From Actinobacteria bacterium UBA912 (lineage in GTDB: Bacteria; Actinomycetota; Coriobacteriia; Anaerosomatales; UBA912), in contig DBEG01000081.1 in assembly GCA_002293965.1 (NCBI GenBank), forward strand, positions 1 through 20,048: a DNA stretch of 20,048 nt, in the 5' to 3' direction. Made by a program: the position numbers and the translations under genes. Within the stretch, counting starts at the first letter, position 1. Each line of letters opens with the position of its first letter. Of the stretch, positions 15,394-20,048 are shown one piece after another. A model generated the notes under the pieces. It had not been told where the DNA came from and searched no databases. It saw nothing but the letters and a program-made list of their open reading frames with translations.

Positions 15394-15424
15394 ACTCCCT
15401 TACCTCCTTTGCCGGGATGGTCCG

Positions 15425-15437
15425 CCGCATTTTGCGG
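15425..15437 (-). other. Short inverted repeat between hypF and hypC
   Basis: CCGCA (15425-15429) and TGCGG (15433-15437) form a perfect 5-bp stem around a 3-nt loop in the 50-nt gap between hypF and hypC. On the - strand it is read as CCGCAAAATGCGG. No T-run follows it, so it is not a typical intrinsic terminator. It could be a processing or mRNA-stability element, or be accidental. Confidence 0.25.
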
Positions 15438-15443
15438 GGCTCA

Positions 15444-17807
15444 TCACTGCCTGTTTCTTGTCCAAGCGACCACCGCCTGGCCGAACGACACAGCACCATC
15501 ATTGGTGGGCAACCTCTTGTGAGCGAGCGGCGAGAATCCAGCTTCGTGCAGGTCTCGTAGCGCTCCCTCCAGCACTATGCGGTTCATGAATACGCCACCT
15601 GACAGGGCGACGTCCCGTATGCCGGTGAGATCTGCCGCCTGTCTGGCAAGGCCGACTATAACGCAAACCACGGCTGTGTGGAAGCGTGCCGAGATGACCG
15701 AAGCCGACTCGCCACGCGCCACGTCGTCGAGCACAGCCCGCAGCACGGGCTCGGGATCGATCACGGTGGTCTCGCCACTGCCGAGCAACCCGAATGCGTA
15801 AGCACCAGCCTCTGAGCGGTCCGCGCAAGCTTCGAGCTCGATGGCAGCCTCGCCCTCGTATGCGGCGTCGTCACGTACTCCCGCGATAGCGGCGACGGTG
15901 TCGAAGAGCCTGCCCATGCTCGAAGTCAGCGGTGTGTTAACGCGCTGCTCGACCATCTTGACCAGCAGCTCCTCTTCGCCTTCGCGCAGGCGTTGTCGCA
16001 AGGACTCGGCACCCGGGTGATCCAGCAGTCCCGTCGCGTGCAGGGTCCCTATCGCCATGCGCGCCGGTCTGCGGATGGCTGCAGCGCCCCCGGGCATGGG
16101 CACGTACGCCAGGTGCGCGAAGCGCTCGAAGTCGTTCCAGTCGGCGAGCAGTACCTCGCCGCCCCAGATGTGTCCGTCGCTCCCGAATCCGGTGCCATCG
16201 AATGCAATCCCAGTGACCTTGCTCGACAGCGCGTGTTCCGCAGTGACCGAGACCACGTGGGCGTGATGGTGCTGGACGCCGACCTTTGGCAGGTCGAGCT
16301 GCGAGGCGAACTTGGTCGAGAGGTACTCCGGATGCAGGTCGTGGGCGACAAGCTGCGGCTTCACTCGGAAGAGCCTGCGGTAGAGTTCGATCGTCTGCTC
16401 GAAGTGCTCGAGGGTCTCTCGGTTCTCCATGTCGCCGATGTGCTGCGAGACGAAAGCGTGCTCGCCCCTGACCAGCGTGAACGTGTTCTTCTGCTCGGGG
16501 CCCACAGCGAGTATGTCGACCAGCGAGCGCCCGGGCATCCGCAGGGGATAGGGCGCGTAGCCTCTCGCCCGGCGGACCGGCTCCACGACGTCTGCAACCA
16601 CGCGGAACACGCTGTCGTCGTAGCGGGAGTGGATGTCGCGGTCGTGCAGCAGGAATCCGTCGGCGATGCGCGCCAGGCGGCTGAGCGCCTCGGCGTTCCC
16701 AGTCGCTATCGGCTCCTCCGACAGGTTGCCCGAGGTCATCACGAGCGGCCTGCGCATTCGCGCCAGGAGCAGGTGATGCAGGGGCGTGTACGGCAGCATC
16801 ACGCCGACCTCGGGAAGATCGCCGCTAACCGAAGGAGCGAGCCCGCCTTCGCCGCCATCGCGGCGCCGCATGAGCACGATGGGCCTCGTGGTGCCGGAGA
16901 GCAGGGCTTCTTCGGCATTGCCCACCACACAAAGCCTACCTGCCGAGGAGAGATCGGGCACCATGACCGCCAGCGGCTTGCCCCAGCGGTGCTTACGCTC
17001 TCGAAGTCGCTTCACCGCCGATTCGTTGCTCGCGTCACAGCATAGGTGGAATCCGCCCAGCCCCTTGATCGCGATGATGGCACCCTCTTCCAGAAGGGAA
17101 GTGACCGCCGCCAGGATGTCTTCGCTGCGCCTACGCTCGGTGTCGGCGTCCCGATGGGGGCGCGGCACCGACTCGACATCCGCCGTCCACTCCCAGGTCG
17201 GCTGGGACCGGCTCGCGGCCGCAGGGCCCGTGACATTGAGGTACAGCCGCGGGCCGCAGACGAAACAGGCGTCGGGTTGAGCATGGAATCGACGGTCGGC
17301 CGGATCGGCGTATTCGGCCGCGCAATCGGGGCACATCCCGAACACCTTCATGGTCGTCGACGGACGATCGTAGGGCACGTCGTCGATGATCGTGAACCGC
17401 GGGCCACAGTTGGTGCAGTTGATGAACGGGTAGCCCGACCGCCTGTCCGCCGGGTCGAACAGCTCGGTCACGCACATGTCGCAAGTCGCGATGTCCGGCG
17501 ACACCAGCGTGATCGCGTCTGCTACGGCTTGCGATTCGCCGATGGTGAAGCTCTCAAAATCCTCCCGTGGCGCATCTTCTGCGGTAATGTCCTCGATCAC
17601 CGACATCGGTGGAGCTTCTTGCCGAAGTGCTTCGAGGAACTCTTGCAGTGACCCGGGGCTGCCCTGGATCAGGCAGTGGACCCCATCGCTGGAGTTGATG
17701 ACCCAGCCAACGATCCCGAGCCGCATCGCCAGGTTGTACACGAACGGGCGGAATCCGACGCCTTGGACGATGCCGGTTATGTGGATCTTCAGGGCAGGGG
17801 TCTGCAT
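15444..17807 (-). CDS. hypF: Carbamoyltransferase HypF
   Basis: The 787-residue protein uses carbamoyl phosphate and ATP to carbamoylate HypE, the first step in making the CN ligands of [NiFe]-hydrogenase. Domains run in the family order. An acylphosphatase-like domain has GIVQGVGFRPF (R20). Two zinc-finger motifs follow (C109/C112/C131/C134 and C159/C162/C181/C184). A YrdC-like domain contains IIAIKGLGGFHL and RLRERKHRWGKPLAVM, and a Kae1-like C-terminal half has VQHHHAH near residue 511, GIAFDGTGFGSDGHIWGGE and ALSGGVFMNRIV. About 25 residues rich in Arg, Asp and Glu between the zinc fingers and the YrdC domain look like an extended linker. The ATG at 17807 begins the acylphosphatase fold and lies 16 nt after the preceding gene; AGGA is 10 nt upstream. 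A reading extended to 18110 would overlap that gene in another frame and is discarded. Confidence 0.95.
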   Translation of the reverse strand: MQTPALKIHITGIVQGVGFRPFVYNLAMRLGIVGWVINSSDGVHCLIQGSPGSLQEFLEALRQEAPPMSVIEDITAEDAPREDFESFTIGESQAVADAITLVSPDIATCDMCVTELFDPADRRSGYPFINCTNCGPRFTIIDDVPYDRPSTTMKVFGMCPDCAAEYADPADRRFHAQPDACFVCGPRLYLNVTGPAAASRSQPTWEWTADVESVPRPHRDADTERRRSEDILAAVTSLLEEGAIIAIKGLGGFHLCCDASNESAVKRLRERKHRWGKPLAVMVPDLSSAGRLCVVGNAEEALLSGTTRPIVLMRRRDGGEGGLAPSVSGDLPEVGVMLPYTPLHHLLLARMRRPLVMTSGNLSEEPIATGNAEALSRLARIADGFLLHDRDIHSRYDDSVFRVVADVVEPVRRARGYAPYPLRMPGRSLVDILAVGPEQKNTFTLVRGEHAFVSQHIGDMENRETLEHFEQTIELYRRLFRVKPQLVAHDLHPEYLSTKFASQLDLPKVGVQHHHAHVVSVTAEHALSSKVTGIAFDGTGFGSDGHIWGGEVLLADWNDFERFAHLAYVPMPGGAAAIRRPARMAIGTLHATGLLDHPGAESLRQRLREGEEELLVKMVEQRVNTPLTSSMGRLFDTVAAIAGVRDDAAYEGEAAIELEACADRSEAGAYAFGLLGSGETTVIDPEPVLRAVLDDVARGESASVISARFHTAVVCVIVGLARQAADLTGIRDVALSGGVFMNRIVLEGALRDLHEAGFSPLAHKRLPTNDGAVSFGQAVVAWTRNRQ

Positions 17808-17823
17808 CGGCGTAGTCCTGCGA

Positions 17824-18474
17824 TCAACTGTGTATCCGGTGCTGGGTCTTTGGGAAGCTGCCCGCCACGAAGCGGTTGTTGACCAGAACGAACAGTGCGT
17901 AGGCCTGGTCGAGTAGCTCCATCGCCGTATCCGAATCCTTCGAAGTAAGGGTCTCTTGCGGGCCCCGGAACGGTGAGTCGTGGATGAAGGCGTTTCGAAC
18001 GGCTCGGATCTCGCGCCAGCGCCGAGGGAAATCGCGAAAGCCGAGCTCAGCGGCGACATCCTCGAAAGACTCGCCCACGAGGCTCGGGAACAGACGTCCG
18101 ATTCGTGCACCGATGGATCGCTGACTGTCGAACACCAACTCTCTGACGTTGAGGCTCGCCCCTTGGGCTGTCAGTATCCGGTCGATGATGTCCTCTAGGA
18201 TCGACTCGAGGAAGGTCTCGGCTAAGATGACGACGATCTCGTGCTCGGATTCACGGTGGTATGCACGTATTCTGGAATCCAGCCGCCTGAGGCGATCCGT
18301 GGGGAAGGTCCTTCTGCCATCCCCGTACGCCGAGCATACCGGACAGGCGATCTCATGGGAGCCGAACCGGGGGTCGGCTGTAAGATAACCGCACTCCGGG
18401 CACTCGAAGTATGTAGGCGCGACATCGCTGACTCGCCTATGTACGACACCCTTGGAGGGCTTCGCTTTCTTCAT
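17824..18474 (-). CDS. Zinc-ribbon and HEPN-like domain protein
   Basis: I do not recognise this 216-residue protein as a named family. Residues 25-47 form a zinc ribbon (C25-P-E-C28 and C44-P-V-C47). The C-terminal two thirds are helical and contain RNAFIH (R160-H165) in REIRAVRNAFIHD. This is the Rx4-6H motif, with a polar residue after the Arg, that marks HEPN domains; many but not all HEPN proteins are metal-independent RNases. AETFLESILEDIIDRIL (about 85-101) would be an earlier helix of the fold. The ATG at 18474 has AGGA just upstream. The gene lies 32 nt after the 82-residue protein gene and 16 nt before hypF, in the same direction. A role in RNA cleavage, a host defence or toxin system, or only RNA/protein binding are all open. 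Confidence 0.7.
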   Translation of the reverse strand: MKKAKPSKGVVHRRVSDVAPTYFECPECGYLTADPRFGSHEIACPVCSAYGDGRRTFPTDRLRRLDSRIRAYHRESEHEIVVILAETFLESILEDIIDRILTAQGASLNVRELVFDSQRSIGARIGRLFPSLVGESFEDVAAELGFRDFPRRWREIRAVRNAFIHDSPFRGPQETLTSKDSDTAMELLDQAYALFVLVNNRFVAGSFPKTQHRIHS

Positions 18475-18506
18475 CGGTCCTGCCGGGTATCCGATGTGGG
18501 CATCCT

Positions 18507-18755
18507 TTAGAGCCGTTTCACGGTCACGGATGGGGTGGGATCAACATCCAGCACGTCGACCGCGTGTTCGAGCTTGGCCCGTGTCTCACCGAGCAGCACC
18601 GTGGCTTGAGCGAGCGCCACACTCGCGTCATGCAAGACCGCGTGGTCTGCTAGGTGATGGAGTTGCTCGAGCCACTGCTGCGACATCGCCAGTGAGTCAT
18701 CCGCTTGCTTGATCATGAACTGGAACTGATCCGAGTTCAGGCCTTTCTCGCACAT
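18507..18755 (-). CDS. Small helical protein of unknown function
   Basis: This 82-residue protein is predicted to be almost entirely alpha-helical. Heptad-like spacing of Leu/Ile/Val residues runs from FMIKQADDSLAMSQQWL through LEQLHHLADHAVLHDA to AQATVLLGETRAKLEHAVDVL. The one cysteine is at position 2, and no membrane segment or known motif is visible. The ATG at 18755 has AAGGGG about 6 nt upstream, which supports translation. It lies 16 nt downstream of trxA and 32 nt upstream of the zinc-ribbon/HEPN gene, so it could be an accessory subunit or a partner of that protein. The neighbouring position is the only basis for that suggestion. Confidence 0.65.
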   Translation of the reverse strand: MCEKGLNSDQFQFMIKQADDSLAMSQQWLEQLHHLADHAVLHDASVALAQATVLLGETRAKLEHAVDVLDVDPTPSVTVKRL

Positions 18756-18771
18756 AATCGCCCCTTGCTTC

Positions 18772-19098
18772 CTAGCCCATCAAGGGCGTCAATTCCTCCA
18801 CGAGCTTCTTCTTCGGCATTGCGCCTACGAGTTTCTTGACGACCTGTCCGTCCACGAAGATCAGCAGGGTCGGGATCGAGAGGATCTCGAAACGCGTTGC
18901 GATCCCTGGGTTCTCATCGACGTTGAGCTTGGCTACGCGAACCTTGTCGCCATACTCCGAGGCGACCTCTGCCAGCACAGGCTCCATCATCCTGCAAGGA
19001 CCACACCACGGGGCCCAGAAATCGAGGACCACTGGCACGCTGCTGTTCGTCACATCCGCCTCGAAGCTCGCGTCCGTGACCTTTACTAGCTCTCCCAT
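18772..19098 (-). CDS. trxA: Thioredoxin
   Basis: The 108-residue protein is a classical cytoplasmic thioredoxin that reduces protein disulfides and is itself reduced by thioredoxin reductase. It has the active site W31-C32-G33-P34-C35 in DFWAPWCGPCRMMEPV, the buried Asp in VVLDFW, KLNVDENPGIATRFEI, the cis-proline P76 in SIPTLLIF and a C-terminal GAMPKKKLVEEL. The start at 19098 (MGELVKVTD) gives the usual family length. An in-frame ATG at 19128 would add ten residues not expected in the family. GAGGAG lies 10 nt before 19098. trxB ends 39 nt upstream, so the pair forms a compact thioredoxin system. Confidence 0.95.
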   Translation of the reverse strand: MGELVKVTDASFEADVTNSSVPVVLDFWAPWCGPCRMMEPVLAEVASEYGDKVRVAKLNVDENPGIATRFEILSIPTLLIFVDGQVVKKLVGAMPKKKLVEELTPLMG

Positions 19099-19137
19099 GT
19101 AATCCAGTCTCCTCTCATCGTCATGCATACCGTCGAT

Positions 19138-20048
19138 CTAGATAGCGCAGACTTTCTCATCAATATACCTGACCGCTTCAAACGCCGAAGAGGCTCCTTT
19201 AGCGGCAGCGGTGATGACTTGCTTCAGTTCCGAGTCGGTCACGTCACCTGCGGCGAAGATGCCCGGCCACGAGGTGCGCCCGTCATGGTCTATCTTGATA
19301 TACCCGGCATCGTCCAAATCAAGCACGTCGATGGCCAATTCGTTGACCGGATCGATCCCTACGAATATGAACACGCCATCAAGGGGCAGCACTACGTCGG
19401 CCTCACCCTTGGTCGAAGCCAGGATCACCGAGCGAACCTTGCCGTCGCTGCCCTGGATCTCACGGACAGCCCGGCTCCAGTGCAGCTCGATCTTGTCGTT
19501 GGCGAAGCACTTCTCCTGGATGCACTTGGTGGCGCGGAGTTCATCCCGGCGGTGGATGACGTGTACTCGGGCGGCGAACTTGGTGAGGAACAGCGCTTCC
19601 TCGATTGCGGCGTCACCACCACCTACAACGGCGACCACCTTGTCCCTGAAGAGTGCTCCGTCGCACGTCGCGCACCATGAGACTCCTCGGCCGGTATACT
19701 CGGCTTCTCCTGGGATGTGAAGCTTCCTTGGCACTGCGCCCGTCGCTACGATGACGGATTTCGCCAGATAACGCTCATCCTCCGAGGTGGTCACCAGGAA
19801 GTCCTGGCCTTCGGATTCGATCTTGGTAACGGAGATGAAGGGCTTTATCTCAGCCCCGAACTCCTCGGCTTGTGCAAGCATGAGATCCCCGAGCTGTTGT
19901 CCGGAGATACCCTGCGGGAAGCCGGGGTAGTTCTCGACCATATCGGTGGTGGTGATCTGTCCGCCGGGGATGCCTCTCTCGAACACTACCGTCTTGGCCC
20001 GGGCTCGCCCCGCATAGATGGCTGCGGTCAAGCCAGCCGGACCTCCGC
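19138..20048 (-). CDS. trxB: Thioredoxin-disulfide reductase (N-terminus outside the window)
   Basis: The frame is open to the window end and encodes at least 303 residues. The first visible residues are GGPAGLTAAIYAGRA, part of the FAD-binding motif, so only about 15-20 N-terminal residues are missing. The redox-active pair is SWCATCDGALFRD (CATC), the NADPH-binding motif is VVGGGDAAIEEALFL, and the C-terminal FAD motif is FAAGDVTDSELKQVITAAAKGA. It transfers electrons from NADPH through FAD to thioredoxin. It lies 39 nt upstream of trxA on the same strand. An apparent TTG start at 20031 is only an internal leucine codon. Confidence 0.95.
   Translation of the reverse strand, partial: GGPAGLTAAIYAGRARAKTVVFERGIPGGQITTTDMVENYPGFPQGISGQQLGDLMLAQAEEFGAEIKPFISVTKIESEGQDFLVTTSEDERYLAKSVIVATGAVPRKLHIPGEAEYTGRGVSWCATCDGALFRDKVVAVVGGGDAAIEEALFLTKFAARVHVIHRRDELRATKCIQEKCFANDKIELHWSRAVREIQGSDGKVRSVILASTKGEADVVLPLDGVFIFVGIDPVNELAIDVLDLDDAGYIKIDHDGRTSWPGIFAAGDVTDSELKQVITAAAKGASSAFEAVRYIDEKVCAI

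Noticed and set aside
15993..17045. 350-codon open frame on the + strand
   Set aside because: It lies entirely antisense to hypF, has Arg/Val/His-rich low-complexity composition and shows no domain; it is a shadow of the GC-rich hypF codons.
17808..18110. N-terminal extension of HypF by about 100 residues
   Set aside because: The acylphosphatase domain begins at the ATG at 17807, and the extension runs through the zinc-ribbon/HEPN gene in a different frame.

Overview
The window is a gene-dense, GC-rich bacterial chromosome segment with no rRNA, tRNA, CRISPR array or insertion sequence that I can see. The gene set fits an anaerobe, possibly a deep-branching actinobacterial (Coriobacteriia-like) or Firmicutes-like lineage: a sensory [FeFe]-hydrogenase-like protein, [NiFe]-hydrogenase maturation genes, LytS/LytT-type signalling and a selenoprotein. 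The taxonomic placement is inference only. There are two strand blocks: everything up to about 10281 reads on +, and everything from 10289 to the end reads on -.

Positions 1-5422 (+): the last codons of asd; an OmpR-type response regulator and its histidine kinase; a QueT-family queuosine-precursor transporter behind a short leader that may be structured; a large protein joining ferredoxin clusters, a divergent [FeFe]-hydrogenase H-domain, a four-cysteine Fe-S domain and a degenerate GGDEF domain; then a DsbA/FrnE-like oxidoreductase. The first active-site cysteine codon of that last gene is an in-frame TGA followed at the right distance by a SECIS-like hairpin, so I call it a selenoprotein of 213 residues. 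Plain ORF calling would cut it to its C-terminal 180 residues.

Positions 5513-10281 (+): five tightly packed genes, three of the junctions being 4-nt GTGA overlaps: a GT-A glycosyltransferase, a TauE/SafE-type exporter, a GNAT acetyltransferase with an unassigned N-terminal half, and a LytS/LytT-type kinase-regulator pair.

Positions 10289-20048 (-), read right to left: trxB (running off the window), trxA, an 82-residue helical protein, a zinc-ribbon/HEPN protein, hypF, hypC, hypD, hypE, an EamA-type permease and a glucose-6-phosphate isomerase. hypFCDE make and insert the Fe(CN)2CO part of [NiFe]-hydrogenases. hypA/hypB and the hydrogenase structural genes are not in the window.

The items most worth following up are the selenocysteine DsbA-like gene directly behind the hydrogenase-like/GGDEF sensor (18-nt gap), the sensor itself (catalytic GGDEF residues lost, c-di-GMP inhibitory-site RxxD kept), the leader of queT, and the zinc-ribbon/HEPN protein upstream of hypF.
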